Part shown: piece by piece, positions 8,597 through 19,261 of the stretch
Layout: the number at the start of each line of letters is the position of its first letter
Position numbering within the stretch: position 1 is the first letter of the stretch
Assembly (NCBI RefSeq): GCF_003994475.1
Contig: NZ_RZNY01000024.1
Coordinates: 9,039-66,894, forward strand
Direction: 5' to 3'
Source of the DNA: Paenibacillus anaericanus
Lineage (GTDB): Bacteria; Bacillota; Bacilli; Paenibacillales; Paenibacillaceae
Length of the DNA stretch: 57,856 bases
Position numbers and translations under genes: made by a program
The notes under the pieces: generated by a model
Seen by the model: only the letters and a program-made list of their open reading frames with translations
What the model was told of the DNA's origin: nothing
Databases searched by the model: none

Positions 8597-10063
8597 TTGT
8601 TTAAAAAACGTACAGTAGCTCTCATTGTTCTGTTAGCCATGCTGCTCAGTAGCGTGCTCACATTGACCCTAACAGACCAACTGAGTTTTGCAGGATCGGG
8701 CCCACTTCGCAGCGGTGTATTTGCCGATATAGGTAGCGGGAGCTCTAAGAGTGATATTCAGAAGATCGAAAAGGCAATTCAATTGATTAAGAAAAATTAT
8801 TTAGAAGATGTTGATCAGAGTAAACTGGTTGATGGCGCTATTGATGGAATGATGAATGCACTTGGCGATCCATTCTCTTCTTATATGGGACCGGATACAG
8901 CACAACAATTTTCGGAACAAATCGAAGGCTCATTTACCGGAATCGGTGCTGAGGTATCGATGGAGAATGGCAGTGTGGTAGTGGTATCTCCTATTAAAGG
9001 TTCGCCCGCGGAAAAGGCGGGTATCCAACCAAAGGATATCTTGTTATCCGTGAATGGGATATCTTTTGAGGGACTTAGTCTTAACGAAGCGGTCTCCAAG
9101 ATTCGTGGTCCGAAAGGAACCGAAGCTAAGGTGAAGGTGAAACGTGCGGATACTTCCGCCGAACTAGAATATACCATTGTACGTGATGATATCGCGCTCG
9201 AAACAGTCTACGCGCGGATGGAAGAGGGCAACGTTGGTGTTATAGAGATTACCGAATTCTCGTTGAATACGGCGGAACGGTTTAAGAAGGAATTGGCTGA
9301 TTTAGAGGCCAAAGGGATGAAGGGGCTTGTCATCGACGTCCGTAATAATCCAGGTGGTGTGCTCTCCATTGTAATCGATATGGCGCAACAATTCGTGCCG
9401 AAGGGCAAAGGTATTGTTCAGGTTGAAGATAGAAACAAGCAACGTAGTCAGACATTGTCGAAGGGGTCGGGCAAGGGGTATCCCATCGCAGTAGTGACGA
9501 ATAAAGGTAGTGCAAGTGCATCTGAGATTTTGGCCGGAGCATTACAAGAGTCAGCGGGTGCTAAGTTGATTGGTGAAGCGACTTATGGTAAGGGAACGGT
9601 TCAAACAAGTTTTAGTGAGGAAATGGGCGATGGTAGTCTGTTGAAAGTTACAATTGCCAAATGGCTCACACCAAATGGTGAGTGGATTCATAAAAAGGGT
9701 ATCCAGCCAGACATCAAGGTATCTCAACCTTCTTATTTCACGGTAGCACCGATTAATAAGGAAACAACTTTCAAGTATGATATGTTGGGTGATGATATCA
9801 AGAGTGCGCAAGTGATGCTCAGTAGTTTGGGCTTTGCACCTGGCCGTGAGGATGGATATTTTGACAAGGGAACGGAAAATGCGCTTAAGAAATTCCAAAC
9901 TAGTGTGAACATGAAGGCAACCGGCGTCCTTGAAGTTGAAACGATAAAAGCGCTGGAAAGCAGCTTGATTGAGAAAATTCGTGATGTGAAGAATGACAAG
10001 CAAATGAATACGGCGATCGAAGAGATCCGGAAGGAAATCGCTTCGCCGGTGTCGAATAAATAA
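8597..10063 (+). CDS. ctpA: Carboxy-terminal processing protease, S41 family (CtpA/CtpB-like)
   Basis: A 488-residue secreted serine protease. An N-terminal membrane/signal segment (about 5-27) is followed by a helical region, a PDZ domain (about 105-190, FTGIGAEVS...), the S41 catalytic domain with the Ser-Lys dyad (Ser about 307 in GSASASEIL, Lys 332 in TYGKGTVQ), and a C-terminal PG_binding_1 domain (about 398-460, AQVMLSSLGF...). The 25-residue dyad spacing equals that of B. subtilis CtpB. Start TTG 8597 follows AGGCGGTGAT. B. subtilis CtpB acts in sporulation signalling and lies near ftsEX and minJ; the same neighbourhood is kept here. Cell-wall localisation through the C-terminal domain is inferred. 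Confidence 0.92.
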   Translation: MFKKRTVALIVLLAMLLSSVLTLTLTDQLSFAGSGPLRSGVFADIGSGSSKSDIQKIEKAIQLIKKNYLEDVDQSKLVDGAIDGMMNALGDPFSSYMGPDTAQQFSEQIEGSFTGIGAEVSMENGSVVVVSPIKGSPAEKAGIQPKDILLSVNGISFEGLSLNEAVSKIRGPKGTEAKVKVKRADTSAELEYTIVRDDIALETVYARMEEGNVGVIEITEFSLNTAERFKKELADLEAKGMKGLVIDVRNNPGGVLSIVIDMAQQFVPKGKGIVQVEDRNKQRSQTLSKGSGKGYPIAVVTNKGSASASEILAGALQESAGAKLIGEATYGKGTVQTSFSEEMGDGSLLKVTIAKWLTPNGEWIHKKGIQPDIKVSQPSYFTVAPINKETTFKYDMLGDDIKSAQVMLSSLGFAPGREDGYFDKGTENALKKFQTSVNMKATGVLEVETIKALESSLIEKIRDVKNDKQMNTAIEEIRKEIASPVSNK

Positions 10064-10091
10064 AGGAGGCTGATTCTAGCCTTCTTTTTTT
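10063..10091 (+). terminator. Rho-independent terminator after ctpA
   Basis: AAGGAGGCT (10063-10071) pairs with AGCCTTCTT (10078-10086) using one G-U pair, followed by a T-run to 10091. The stem begins at the stop codon. Confidence 0.8.
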
Positions 10092-10189
10092 CTATATTCA
10101 TACGGTGTGAATCTGAGTAAAATATTAATATTGGTTCCTGACACATGATTTCGGTCGTGAGAATTTCAAGATGGGGAGTGAAGGACCTT

Positions 10190-11551
10190 TTGAGTATTCT
10201 TTTAGAAGGGTTATGGAATTTAGCGGAGGCAGTTGGGCAGCTTTTCTTGCAGCCGTTTTATTATATTTCAATTATTCTGATTATGCTGATGTATCGAAGG
10301 CAGTTTCTCCTAGAGCGGAAGTTATTCCATGTACGTCTGCAAAGCTGGTTAGGTCAAACATGGCGTACGGTTATTGGTGGCTTGCTGGCAGGGATAGGGG
10401 TATCCGTCGTATTTGCGTTCGTGGGCATGACGCTTACTATGGAAGGTATCATTTGTATTTGGGCCGTAACCTTAGTGTTACTTCTCATTCGTGTTCGATA
10501 TTTATGTTTGGCTTATTCCGTTGGTCTACTTGGGGTCGCTCAATTTATCCTGAACTTATTTCCTTCATTCGAGGGTGCGCAGTGGATTGGAGAGATCGTT
10601 CGAATTGTTCGCGAATTGAACATGCCAGTATTATTATGTCTGGTTGCAATAGTACATTTAGCTGAAGGACTACTCATCAGATGGCAGGGGGCTAAGTCTG
10701 CCGGACCGCTATTTTTTGAAGGTAAGCGGGGAAGAATGGTGGGCGGTTATCAGATGCAGAATCTCTGGGCTATTCCCTTGTTCATGTTCATACCGGCACA
10801 AACTGCTGGGGATATCCTGCCATGGGCACCACTCTTTGGCGGCGATGCTTGGCAAGGTGGATTCAGCGTCCTCGCGTTGCCAATTATGATCGGATTCTCG
10901 GAAATGACAACGGGGTTGTTACCCGAGACAAAATCTCGGATAACTTCGGGTCGCATTCTCGGGTATGGTTTGATTATACTTGTATTGGCCATATTGTCTG
11001 CTTGGTGGAATCCGCTGATACTCCTAACTGCACTAGTTGCCATTATACTTCATGAGGGACTTACATGGCTGAGTCGTATAGAGGAACAACAGCATAGTCC
11101 ACTGTTTGTTAATCCGAAGGGTGGGCTGAAGGTACTCGCTGTTCTGCCAGGGAGTCCTGCTGAAGAACTCGGCATCATAATAGGTGAAACAATCATCAAA
11201 GTAAACGGCGTTCCGGTTCCATCGCAGGAAGAGCTACATGCAGCGTTGCGGATTAATCCGGCATTCTGTAAGCTAGAGGTGCTGAATCTTGCTGGCGAGA
11301 GTAAATACCTCCAGCGTGCCATTTATGCCGGTGAGCATCATCTGCTCGGCGCAATTTTGGCACCGGATGAGAAGACGATATCTGCCGTGAAGTTGCGGCC
11401 GCTATCACTGCTACAACTGCTAAATCCTAAGCGTGGTGTTAGTGGCAGTAGTGGAGGATATCGTGCTTCTACTAGTACGAAATCTCAAGAGCAAGTTGTA
11501 GAACAATATATAGAGAGCATACATGAGGGAGCTGAGAAGCATGAGTACTGA
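10190..11551 (+). CDS. PDZ-domain polytopic membrane protein, MinJ-like
   Basis: About eight hydrophobic segments span the first 300 residues, followed by a C-terminal PDZ domain (GGLKVLAVLPGSPAEELGI..., about 325-405) and a short polar tail. B. subtilis MinJ, the bridge between DivIVA and MinD, has this layout and lies next to ctpB, so a role in division-site topology is likely. The start is uncertain: the frame is open from ATG 10145 without a ribosome binding site, GTG 10178 is possible, and TTG 10190 follows AAGGA and begins shortly before the first helix. The end overlaps the next gene, so the two are co-translated. Confidence 0.78.
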   Translation: MSILLEGLWNLAEAVGQLFLQPFYYISIILIMLMYRRQFLLERKLFHVRLQSWLGQTWRTVIGGLLAGIGVSVVFAFVGMTLTMEGIICIWAVTLVLLLIRVRYLCLAYSVGLLGVAQFILNLFPSFEGAQWIGEIVRIVRELNMPVLLCLVAIVHLAEGLLIRWQGAKSAGPLFFEGKRGRMVGGYQMQNLWAIPLFMFIPAQTAGDILPWAPLFGGDAWQGGFSVLALPIMIGFSEMTTGLLPETKSRITSGRILGYGLIILVLAILSAWWNPLILLTALVAIILHEGLTWLSRIEEQQHSPLFVNPKGGLKVLAVLPGSPAEELGIIIGETIIKVNGVPVPSQEELHAALRINPAFCKLEVLNLAGESKYLQRAIYAGEHHLLGAILAPDEKTISAVKLRPLSLLQLLNPKRGVSGSSGGYRASTSTKSQEQVVEQYIESIHEGAEKHEY

Positions 11552-11996
11552 AATCAGATTATCACAGCATACGGCTATCTTAATAGAGCATGCCAAACGA
11601 GCCGGAATGTCGGAGCAAAGCCTCCTTCATGCGGTCCAATCGAATGACATATCCGCTTTTGAACAAGTGAAAGAGGAGCATTACAATTACACGGACCTCT
11701 TTACTTACTCAGTAGAGCACGGAGAGAAACTAGCTGAGGCTATTGCTGGGGGATACCGAATCACGTTTAATACGAGAAACGGACTTAAGATTTGGCTAGA
11801 AAAATTTTTGGGACAAGATAGTGAACGTGATTTTCAAGTCGGGGAAGGGATTATTGAGGGATTGTTAGTTAATGAACAACAAGCCGAGGTGATCCATCAG
11901 CGTTTGGCCGCAAACTGGATTGTCGCAGAGTCCAAAGAAGTGATGAATGGCAAGGAGCTTACCTTAAAGCTACGTGCTCCGGAAGTTATTATATAG
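11541..11996 (+). CDS. Small cytoplasmic protein of unknown function
   Basis: A 151-residue soluble protein that I do not assign to a family. It begins MSTEIRLSQHTAILIEHAK and is mostly alpha-helical by eye, with no Cys cluster, signal peptide or membrane segment. ATG 11541 lies inside the end of the MinJ-like gene (overlap of 11 bases) and has GGGAGCTGAG upstream, so the two are coupled. A role connected with the PDZ membrane protein is a guess from this coupling alone. Confidence 0.75.
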   Translation: MSTEIRLSQHTAILIEHAKRAGMSEQSLLHAVQSNDISAFEQVKEEHYNYTDLFTYSVEHGEKLAEAIAGGYRITFNTRNGLKIWLEKFLGQDSERDFQVGEGIIEGLLVNEQQAEVIHQRLAANWIVAESKEVMNGKELTLKLRAPEVII

Positions 11997-12010
11997 CTCA
12001 AGATATATAA

Positions 12011-12050
12011 CAAAGCTGCATCTCCCAGTTGAGAATGCAGCTTTGTTTGT
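12011..12050. terminator. Bidirectional terminator between convergent genes
   Basis: CAAAGCTGCAT (12011-12021) pairs perfectly with ATGCAGCTTTG (12035-12045), followed by TTTGTT. The next gene is convergent, ending at 12057, so the hairpin probably serves both. Confidence 0.85.
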
Positions 12051-12056
12051 TATACG

Positions 12057-12875
12057 CTACTGCTGAAGCTGTCTTAGTACCGTGATTTCTACACGCCGGT
12101 TTTTCTGTCTGCCATCAGCGGTGTCGTTGTCCCCAGTCGGTCGGGTATCGGCGTATCCTGCATACTGGAATCCAGCAGGATCGAGGTCCTCTTGATCAAT
12201 GAAGTAGCGGAGAACAGAAAGTGCTCTTGCACCGGATAGCTCCCAATTGTCTTTGAACTTGGAAGCTTCGCCAACGGGAACACTATCTGTGTGTCCCTCA
12301 ATACTAACGATGGTATCTAGCGTGCGGAATAGACTAGCAAGCTTGGCCAAGGTCTTAGCGGAGTCTTCCTTCAAGTCAGCCCTACCGACATCGAATAGAA
12401 AACGATCGCTTAACGTGATGGAGATACCCTTTGGAAGATCAGACACATGAATTTGATCCTCTAGTTTATTGTCCTTAATATATTGTTGGATCATATTCAT
12501 TAAATTAAGGAGTTCTTCTTCCTGTTCCCGGAAGGCTAACTCTCGCTCGGTCATCGGAGCGGGTGTATCAGCTTTTACATCGCTACTCTTATCGCCTTCA
12601 TCGTCCTTCCCGGATGTTGCAGGTGGATTCACTTGAGTATATGGATCAGCGGTCCCTAGAATACCGTTGCCCTTCTCTAGCAAAGAATCTCCACTCTTGA
12701 AGGTGAGCTGAAGTGATTGTGTAATCGTCTCATATTTCTCGATATCCAGCCGGCTCATGGCAAACATAATAACGAAGAAGATGAGCAACAACGTTATAAG
12801 GTCGGCATAGGTTATCATCCAGCGGTCCCTTGTATCAGGTTTGTTCTGTCTGCGCTGCCGGTTCCGCGATCTCAT
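12057..12875 (-). CDS. motB: Flagellar stator protein MotB/MotS
   Basis: A 272-residue stator subunit: basic N-terminus, one transmembrane helix (about 20-42) with the essential ion-binding Asp25 in TYADLITLLL, a charged linker (about 70-120), and a C-terminal OmpA-like peptidoglycan-binding domain (IEGHTDSVPVG, NWELSGARALSVL, NRRVEITVL). The OmpA part, with GYADTRP and NWELSGARA, looks closer to the Bacillus MotS (sodium-type) than MotB, but ion choice cannot be read from sequence alone. Its start overlaps the motA stop in ATGA, with GAGGAG eight bases upstream. Confidence 0.92.
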   Translation of the reverse strand: MRSRNRQRRQNKPDTRDRWMITYADLITLLLIFFVIMFAMSRLDIEKYETITQSLQLTFKSGDSLLEKGNGILGTADPYTQVNPPATSGKDDEGDKSSDVKADTPAPMTERELAFREQEEELLNLMNMIQQYIKDNKLEDQIHVSDLPKGISITLSDRFLFDVGRADLKEDSAKTLAKLASLFRTLDTIVSIEGHTDSVPVGEASKFKDNWELSGARALSVLRYFIDQEDLDPAGFQYAGYADTRPTGDNDTADGRQKNRRVEITVLRQLQQ

Positions 12876-13654
12876 GCCTCGTTCTCCTCAGTTGCTGGGA
12901 GTTTTCTAGAGTTATCTATGATAAAGGATTCCAATTTTCGGCGAATTAATATCGGATGATCCCCATTCTGGATCGAAAGGACACCTTCTATCATCATCTC
13001 CATTCGATTTATTTCATCTTCACCACGTGCTTTTATTTTGGAGGCAATCGGAAGGAAAATAAGATTGGCACTAGCAACCCCATACAATGTCGCCGTAAAA
13101 GCCAGTGCAATGGATGGCCCAAGCCCCGTAGGCTCAGTCAAACTACCTAGGACGTGGATAAGACCCATAACCGTGCCGATGATTCCCATCGTCGGGGCAT
13201 ATCCTCCGGCCGATTCAAATATTTTAGCGTAGTTCTCATATTTATTCTCAACTGCGAATACTTCATACTCCATAATTTGTTTCACCATGTCCTGATCGGT
13301 TCCATCCACGACAAGTTGAATGCCATCGCGGAGAAATGCATCTTGATGAAGTGCTGACTTTTTCTCCAGAGACAGTACGCCTTCCCGTCGTGCAATGTTG
13401 GACATACTAAGAATGTCTTCAATTAAGCCGTTAGAATTCTTGTCGTTAGATGTAAATGCTAACACCAAGGCTTGAGGAATCTTCTTTAGTCTGGACATTG
13501 GGAAGCTGATCATGACTGCGGCGGTTGTTCCGCCGAATACGATTAAGGCAGCCGTTATCTGCATAAGTCCACCTACTTCGCCGCCATCCCAAAGAAATCC
13601 GCCTATGAGTGCGACCAAACCAATAATTAAGCCGAGTATTGTCGATATGTCCAT
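12872..13654 (-). CDS. motA: Flagellar stator protein MotA/MotP
   Basis: A 260-residue protein with four membrane helices and the MotA/TolQ/ExbB proton-channel domain (GGYAPTMGIIGTVMGLIHVL and GLGPSIALAFTATLYGVASAN, carrying the two conserved prolines). The C-terminal EGVLSIQNGDHP stretch resembles MotP. It forms the stator ring around MotB and drives flagellar rotation. A TTG at 13666 would add four residues, but AGGAG sits directly next to it; ATG 13654 at 12 bases is preferred. motA-motB is a two-gene operon. Stators here and bactofilins at the left end both concern motility. Confidence 0.92.
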   Translation of the reverse strand: MDISTILGLIIGLVALIGGFLWDGGEVGGLMQITAALIVFGGTTAAVMISFPMSRLKKIPQALVLAFTSNDKNSNGLIEDILSMSNIARREGVLSLEKKSALHQDAFLRDGIQLVVDGTDQDMVKQIMEYEVFAVENKYENYAKIFESAGGYAPTMGIIGTVMGLIHVLGSLTEPTGLGPSIALAFTATLYGVASANLIFLPIASKIKARGEDEINRMEMMIEGVLSIQNGDHPILIRRKLESFIIDNSRKLPATEENEA

Positions 13655-13903
13655 AATTATGTACAACTCCTATTCTTTACTTACCATTTGCATCCATGGA
13701 ATGAAAACAGTATAATTGATGGGAACACTCATTCTCGTTTTACAGTTTAAGGAATGAATGTAGGTTGTGGCAAGTAATTAACTACCTGGAATCAGGTTAA
13801 TATAGATGAGAGAACTACTTAGTATATATGTAAGGTAGTAGTCTTCTTTTTTCAAAGTAACTCTCTAGTATTTCATTTTAGACGATAAGGGTGATGTTGG
13901 ACA

Positions 13904-15898
13904 ATGAGCGAAATTGTCTATAGTGATAATAAATTTGAACTAGTCTCAGATTTCACACCTCAAGGTGATCAGCCGACAGCGATAGAACAGTTGGTGGAAG
14001 GCGTGAAGGCAGGAAAGAGGAATCAAACCTTGCTAGGTGCTACAGGCACCGGGAAGACGTTCACGATTGCTCAAACCATTGCCAGGCTTGGCAGACCTAC
14101 CCTCGTTATTGCTCATAATAAGACACTGGCCGCGCAACTTGCGAGCGAGTTCAAGGACTTCTTTCCTAATAATTCGGTTGATTATTTTGTCAGTTACTAC
14201 GATTACTATCAACCGGAAGCCTATATCCCTTCTTCTGACACGTACATCGAGAAAGATTCCAGCATTAATGAAGAAATAGATAAACTGCGACACTCCGCGA
14301 CAAGTTCTCTGTTCGAGCGACGGGATGTCATCATTGTAGCGAGTGTATCGTGTATTTACGGCCTAGGTTCTCCTACTGAATACGGTAATATGGTCTTGTC
14401 CCTGAGAGTAGGTATGGAGAAGCCGCGGAATCAGATTTTGGCCCGTCTTGTCGAAATTCAATATCAGCGTAACGATCTAAACTTTGTACGGGGTACATTC
14501 CGTGTACGTGGCGATGTATTGGAAATTTTCCCGGCTTCCAAAGGGGAGCAAGCAATCAGAGTGGAATTTTTCGGCGACGAGATTGAACGAATAACCGAGA
14601 TTGATGTATTGACTGGTGAATTGGTTGGGGAACGTGAACATGTGGCTATTTTCCCAGCATCTCACTTTGTAACGCAGGAAGAGACGATGCGGATGGCATT
14701 GGTCAATATTGAGCGAGAATTAGAAGAACAGTTAGAAGTATTTCGGTCCAAAGGTAAGCTACTTGAAGCCCAGCGTTTAGAGCAACGCACACGTTATGAT
14801 ATTGAAATGATGAAGGAAGTTGGCTTCTGCTCAGGGATTGAGAATTATTCCGGACCTTTAACATTCCGTGAACGGGGTGCAACACCTTATACCTTGATGG
14901 ATTACTTCCCTGATGATTTCTTGATTGTCATCGATGAGTCGCATGTAACGTTACCGCAAATCCGGGCGATGTATAACGGTGACCAAGCGCGGAAGACCAT
15001 GCTTGTAGAGCATGGCTTCCGTCTACCATCCGCACTTGATAATCGTCCGCTTAAGTTCGAGGAATTTGAGGAGAAGGCAGATCAGTTGATTTTTGTTTCG
15101 GCTACGCCTGGCCCTTATGAAATCGAACATTGTGATACGATGGTCCAGCAGATCATCCGGCCTACAGGATTGCTGGATCCGATCATTGAGGTCCGTCCGA
15201 CAAAGGGACAAATCGACGATTTAATCGGAGAAATTCGCGATAGGATTGAGAAGGACGAGCGGGTTCTCGTTACAACGTTGACGAAGAAAATGTCCGAAGA
15301 TCTCACTGATTATCTGAAGGAGATTGGCATTAAGGTGCGCTACCTTCACTCGGATATCAAGACGCTGGAACGGATGAGTATTTTACGTGATCTACGACTT
15401 GGAACCTTTCATGTTCTTATCGGGATCAATCTACTGCGAGAGGGTCTGGATCTTCCGGAGGTATCACTCGTGGCGATTCTGGATGCGGATAAGGAAGGAT
15501 TTCTCCGTTCAGAACGTTCACTGATCCAGACGATCGGTCGGGCGGCTCGAAACTCGGATGGACGTGTACTCCTCTATGGCGATAAGATAACCGATTCCAT
15601 GGCCAAAGCCATTAATGAAACGGAACGCCGTCGTAACACGCAAATGGCTTATAACGAACGCCATGGGATTACGCCACAAACGATCCGCAAGAAGATACGT
15701 GATGTTATTGAGGCTACTAAGGTTGCTGAAAGCAAGAGCGATTATCTGACAGGTGCGGCTAAAGGTAAAATGTCTAAGCGAGATCGCGAGACCGTCATCA
15801 AGCGTATGGAAGCCGATATGAAAGAAGCAGCCAAGAACTTGCAATTTGAGCGCGCCGCCGAACTGCGTGACGCGATCATGGAGCTCAAGGCAGAATGA
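13904..15898 (+). CDS. uvrB: Excinuclease ABC subunit UvrB
   Basis: A 664-residue helicase-fold protein of nucleotide excision repair, full length for the family. It has Walker [10 protein letters not shown] (about 45), the DNA-damage beta-hairpin with [12 protein letters not shown] (about 96-107), the DESH box (IVIDESH), helicase motifs V/VI ([23 protein letters not shown]), and the C-terminal UVR domain that binds UvrC ([20 protein letters not shown]). ATG 13904 follows AAGGGTGAT. UvrA follows on the same strand 240 bases downstream, as in B. subtilis. Confidence 0.98.
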   Translation: MSEIVYSDNKFELVSDFTPQGDQPTAIEQLVEGVKAGKRNQTLLGATGTGKTFTIAQTIARLGRPTLVIAHNKTLAAQLASEFKDFFPNNSVDYFVSYYDYYQPEAYIPSSDTYIEKDSSINEEIDKLRHSATSSLFERRDVIIVASVSCIYGLGSPTEYGNMVLSLRVGMEKPRNQILARLVEIQYQRNDLNFVRGTFRVRGDVLEIFPASKGEQAIRVEFFGDEIERITEIDVLTGELVGEREHVAIFPASHFVTQEETMRMALVNIERELEEQLEVFRSKGKLLEAQRLEQRTRYDIEMMKEVGFCSGIENYSGPLTFRERGATPYTLMDYFPDDFLIVIDESHVTLPQIRAMYNGDQARKTMLVEHGFRLPSALDNRPLKFEEFEEKADQLIFVSATPGPYEIEHCDTMVQQIIRPTGLLDPIIEVRPTKGQIDDLIGEIRDRIEKDERVLVTTLTKKMSEDLTDYLKEIGIKVRYLHSDIKTLERMSILRDLRLGTFHVLIGINLLREGLDLPEVSLVAILDADKEGFLRSERSLIQTIGRAARNSDGRVLLYGDKITDSMAKAINETERRRNTQMAYNERHGITPQTIRKKIRDVIEATKVAESKSDYLTGAAKGKMSKRDRETVIKRMEADMKEAAKNLQFERAAELRDAIMELKAE

Positions 15899-15980
15899 TA
15901 TTTACGACTAATTTTATAATAAGAGAGATATATAAATTGAAATAAAGAAAGTGAAAATGTGGAGAGAACGAAATGATTCT

Positions 15981-16054
15981 GAAGAAGCGAAGCGTTCACC
16001 TTTGTCCCCGAATTTCACCCTTGTATAAAGTTCAATGAAGAAATTCGGGGACAA
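15981..16054. repeat. Interspersed repeat with 15-bp inverted arms, copy 2
   Basis: GAAGAAGCGAAGCGTTCACC (15981-16000) is the reverse complement, at 18 of 20 bases, of 39-58. It is followed directly by a perfect inverted repeat: TTGTCCCCGAATTTC (16002-16016) and its complement at 16040-16054, with 23 bases between. It lies in the uvrB-uvrA gap. There is no T-run, so it is more like a mobile or dispersed palindromic element than a terminator. Confidence 0.6.
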
Positions 16055-16137
16055 CAGTGATCGTAAGAACATTTCGATATCGCAACCTATCACAATCGAT
16101 AGTTCAATTTATATAGTTTCAAGGAGATGAAACCGAA

Positions 16138-18996
16138 GTGGCCATTGAGAATATCGTCATAAAGGGCGCAAGAGCGCATAATTTGAAGAATATTGATATC
16201 ACCATTCCCCGCGATCGATTTGTTGTGCTAACAGGGCTTAGTGGCTCAGGTAAATCGTCACTCGCCTTTGATACGATTTATGCTGAGGGGCAACGGCGTT
16301 ATGTGGAATCACTCTCCGCATATGCTCGCCAGTTTCTAGGACAAATGGAAAAGCCGGACGTGGATTCTATTGAAGGATTGTCCCCGGCAATTTCCATTGA
16401 CCAGAAGACGACAAGCCGTAATCCACGATCTACGGTCGGGACCGTTACGGAAATCTATGATTATTTACGGTTGTTGTTTGCCCGGGTGGGGCATCCTCAC
16501 TGTCCAGAGCATGGTGTTGAAATTACCTCTCAGACAGTTGAGCAGATGGCCGACCGTATTATGCAATATCCTGAGAAAACCAGACTGCAAATATTAGCTC
16601 CTGTTATATCGGGGAAAAAGGGTGAGCATAAGAGCCTTTTTAACGAAATCTCCAAACAGGGTTTCGTTCGTGTTCGTGTAAATGGGGAGCAACGTGATCT
16701 TTCGGAGAATATTGAACTAGAGAAGAATAAGAAACATTCGATTGAAGTTATAGTTGATCGCATTGTAGTGAAAGAGGATGTTCGGAGTCGGCTTTCCGAT
16801 TCCATCGAAACAGCTCTGAAGATGTCAGGTGGTCAATTACTTGTCGACATTATAGGTCAAGAAGAGCTGCGCTTCAGTTCTAACTTTGCTTGTCCGATTT
16901 GCGGCTTTAGCATGGATGAATTGTCCCCACGGATGTTCTCCTTTAATAGCCCATTTGGAGCCTGCCAGGAATGCGATGGATTAGGGGCGAAGATGGTTAT
17001 TGACCCTGACCTGTTAATCCCGAATCCAGATAAGAGTATTGAACAAGGAGCATTTGAAGCTTGGGCAGGTAGCACCTCCAATTACTATCCACAATTTTTG
17101 AGATCGGTTTGTGAGCATTTTGATATACCGCAGGATGTTCCGGTATCTGAGCTTACCAAAGAGCAGATGGACAAGTTGCTGCATGGTACAGGAAGCACTA
17201 AGGTACGCTTTCGTTATCAGAATGATTTTGGAATGAGCAAAGATGCTTATGTTACCTTTGAAGGAATTATCCCTAACCTAGAACGGCGTTATCGTGAGAC
17301 GAGTTCAGATGGTATAAGGGAATTTATTGAGGGGTTTATGGGTTCTAAACCTTGTAGTAGCTGCAAAGGAAATCGCTTGAAGAAAGAAGTTCTAGCTGTC
17401 ACTATTAACAACGAGAACATAGCGTATGTGACTTCTCTGTCCATTGGGGAAGCGAGGGATTTCTTTAATGGTCTACGATTGAGCGACAAAGAAATGACAA
17501 TCGCCAATATGATTCTTAAGGAAATAAATAGCCGGCTAGGTTTTCTTGTTAATGTCGGGCTAGATTATTTAACGTTAAGTCGTGCTGCGGGCTCGTTGTC
17601 TGGGGGGGAAGCCCAACGGATTCGTCTAGCGACGCAAATAGGTTCCAGTTTGATGGGCGTCTTGTATATCTTGGATGAGCCAAGTATCGGTCTGCACCAG
17701 CGGGATAACGATCGATTGATTGAAACGCTGGGGCATATGCGTGACATTGGTAACACTCTAATTGTTGTTGAACATGATGAGGATACGATGTTAGCTGCCG
17801 ACTATATCATCGATATAGGGCCGGGAGCTGGTATACATGGTGGGTATGTAGTTGCACAGGGCACACCGCAAGAAGTCATGGATAATCCAAACTCGTTAAC
17901 TGGACAATATTTAAGCGGGAAGAAGTTCATTCCGGTTAGCGATGTTCGGCGTAAACCTGATGATCGCTGGTTGGAGGTCAAGGGAGCCAAGGAGAATAAT
18001 CTTAAGAACATCAACGTTAAGTTCCCAATTGGTGTCTTTACTGCCGTAACAGGTGTGTCTGGCTCAGGTAAATCGACATTAGTGAATGAAATTTTATATA
18101 AAACATTAGCACGTGACCTTAACCGAGCTAAGGTTCGTCCAGGACAATATCGGGAGATCAAAGGTTTGGAACATATCGAGAAGGTCGTTGATATTGATCA
18201 GTCGCCGATCGGTCGTACACCACGTTCTAACCCAGCAACGTATACTGGAGTATTTGATGATATCCGTGATCTATTCTCCAATACAAATGAGGCAAAGGTG
18301 CGTGGTTATAAGAAAGGGCGGTTCAGTTTTAACATTAAGGGAGGCCGTTGTGAGGCTTGCCGTGGCGATGGTATTCTCAAGATTGAGATGCACTTCCTAC
18401 CGGATGTCTACGTACCATGTGAAATTTGTAAAGGTAAACGATATAACAGAGAAACGTTAGAGGTTAAATATAAGAATAAGAGTATCGCCGATGTGTTAGA
18501 GATGACTGTAGAGGCAGCGACTGAGTTCTTCCAGAACATTCCGAAGATTCACCGCAAACTTGAAACGTTATTGGATGTAGGGCTTGGTTATATTAATCTC
18601 GGACAGCCAGCTACGACGTTATCTGGCGGGGAAGCACAGCGTGTGAAACTAGCTTCTGAGTTGTATCGTCGCAGTACGGGCAAGACGATTTATATTCTAG
18701 ATGAACCAACAACAGGGCTACATGTCGATGATATCGACAGACTACTCAAAGTATTACATCGCTTGGTGGATTCTGGCGAAACGGTACTGGTTATCGAGCA
18801 TAATTTGGATGTCATCAAGACAGCGGATTATCTTATTGATCTGGGTCCGGAAGGCGGAAGCAGAGGCGGAACGATCCTTGCAACGGGGACGCCAGAGGAC
18901 ATTGTGAAGGTGGCAGAGTCGTACACTGGGCAATACTTGGCGCCGGTTCTGGAGCGGGATACGAAACGTACCGAAGAAATGAAGGTACTCGGTTAG
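16138..18996 (+). CDS. uvrA: Excinuclease ABC subunit UvrA
   Basis: A 952-residue tandem ABC ATPase that finds DNA damage with UvrB. Both nucleotide-binding sites are intact: Walker [10 protein letters not shown] (about 32-40) and GVSGSGKST (about 640), signatures [13 protein letters not shown] and [13 protein letters not shown], and Walker B LYILDEPS and IYILDEPT. Two zinc modules are visible (CPICG...CQEC and CEACRGDG...CEICKG). Start GTG 16138 follows AAGGAG at 11 bases. Probably co-transcribed with uvrB, although the gap contains a repeat that could affect the message. Confidence 0.98.
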   Translation: MAIENIVIKGARAHNLKNIDITIPRDRFVVLTGLSGSGKSSLAFDTIYAEGQRRYVESLSAYARQFLGQMEKPDVDSIEGLSPAISIDQKTTSRNPRSTVGTVTEIYDYLRLLFARVGHPHCPEHGVEITSQTVEQMADRIMQYPEKTRLQILAPVISGKKGEHKSLFNEISKQGFVRVRVNGEQRDLSENIELEKNKKHSIEVIVDRIVVKEDVRSRLSDSIETALKMSGGQLLVDIIGQEELRFSSNFACPICGFSMDELSPRMFSFNSPFGACQECDGLGAKMVIDPDLLIPNPDKSIEQGAFEAWAGSTSNYYPQFLRSVCEHFDIPQDVPVSELTKEQMDKLLHGTGSTKVRFRYQNDFGMSKDAYVTFEGIIPNLERRYRETSSDGIREFIEGFMGSKPCSSCKGNRLKKEVLAVTINNENIAYVTSLSIGEARDFFNGLRLSDKEMTIANMILKEINSRLGFLVNVGLDYLTLSRAAGSLSGGEAQRIRLATQIGSSLMGVLYILDEPSIGLHQRDNDRLIETLGHMRDIGNTLIVVEHDEDTMLAADYIIDIGPGAGIHGGYVVAQGTPQEVMDNPNSLTGQYLSGKKFIPVSDVRRKPDDRWLEVKGAKENNLKNINVKFPIGVFTAVTGVSGSGKSTLVNEILYKTLARDLNRAKVRPGQYREIKGLEHIEKVVDIDQSPIGRTPRSNPATYTGVFDDIRDLFSNTNEAKVRGYKKGRFSFNIKGGRCEACRGDGILKIEMHFLPDVYVPCEICKGKRYNRETLEVKYKNKSIADVLEMTVEAATEFFQNIPKIHRKLETLLDVGLGYINLGQPATTLSGGEAQRVKLASELYRRSTGKTIYILDEPTTGLHVDDIDRLLKVLHRLVDSGETVLVIEHNLDVIKTADYLIDLGPEGGSRGGTILATGTPEDIVKVAESYTGQYLAPVLERDTKRTEEMKVLG

Positions 18997-19075
18997 AGAA
19001 ACGGAAGACTAGAAGGTCAAAGTGACTAGAGGTTAATTGGCCAAGAACAGAAGAAACACAGTTAAATTAAACATG

Positions 19076-19119
19076 AACGTCTGATGTTGCGAGCAAGCAG
19101 CATTGGGCGTTTTTTTTTG
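19076..19119 (+). terminator. Rho-independent terminator after uvrA
   Basis: A 15-base stem (19077-19091 with 19097-19111) pairs throughout if G-U pairs are allowed, with a short loop, and is followed by nine or more T residues. Confidence 0.88.
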
Positions 19120-19261
19120 TGTAGGTGAAAATAATGTAGCGGATAATTTAATCTAAACAGGGCAACAGAGTTAGTCTTCCTTCAAAGTATAATTTTGGCG
19201 AATAGGAGAAAGAGAGACGGGGGATACTCTCATCAAAAGCTATTAGGTAGGAGTGACCACA

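Noticed and set aside
9551..10146. Minus-strand frames opposite ctpA (137-150 residues)
   Set aside because: Shadows of the protease gene; no ribosome binding sites or family motifs.
10171..10665. 164-residue frame overlapping the MinJ-like gene
   Set aside because: Alternative frame of a clear membrane protein; its sequence is Arg/Ser/Cys-rich without motifs.
13715..13740. Possible LexA/SOS box before uvrB (GGAACACTCATTCTC)
   Set aside because: Only part of CGAAC-N4-GTTCG is matched and it is about 180 bases from the start; not good enough.
15518..15999. Minus-strand frames opposite the end of uvrB
   Set aside because: Antisense shadows of a conserved gene with no translation signals.
16002..16054. 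Terminator between uvrB and uvrA
   Set aside because: The inverted repeat is long with a 23-base loop and lacks a T-run; it is better treated as a repeat element.
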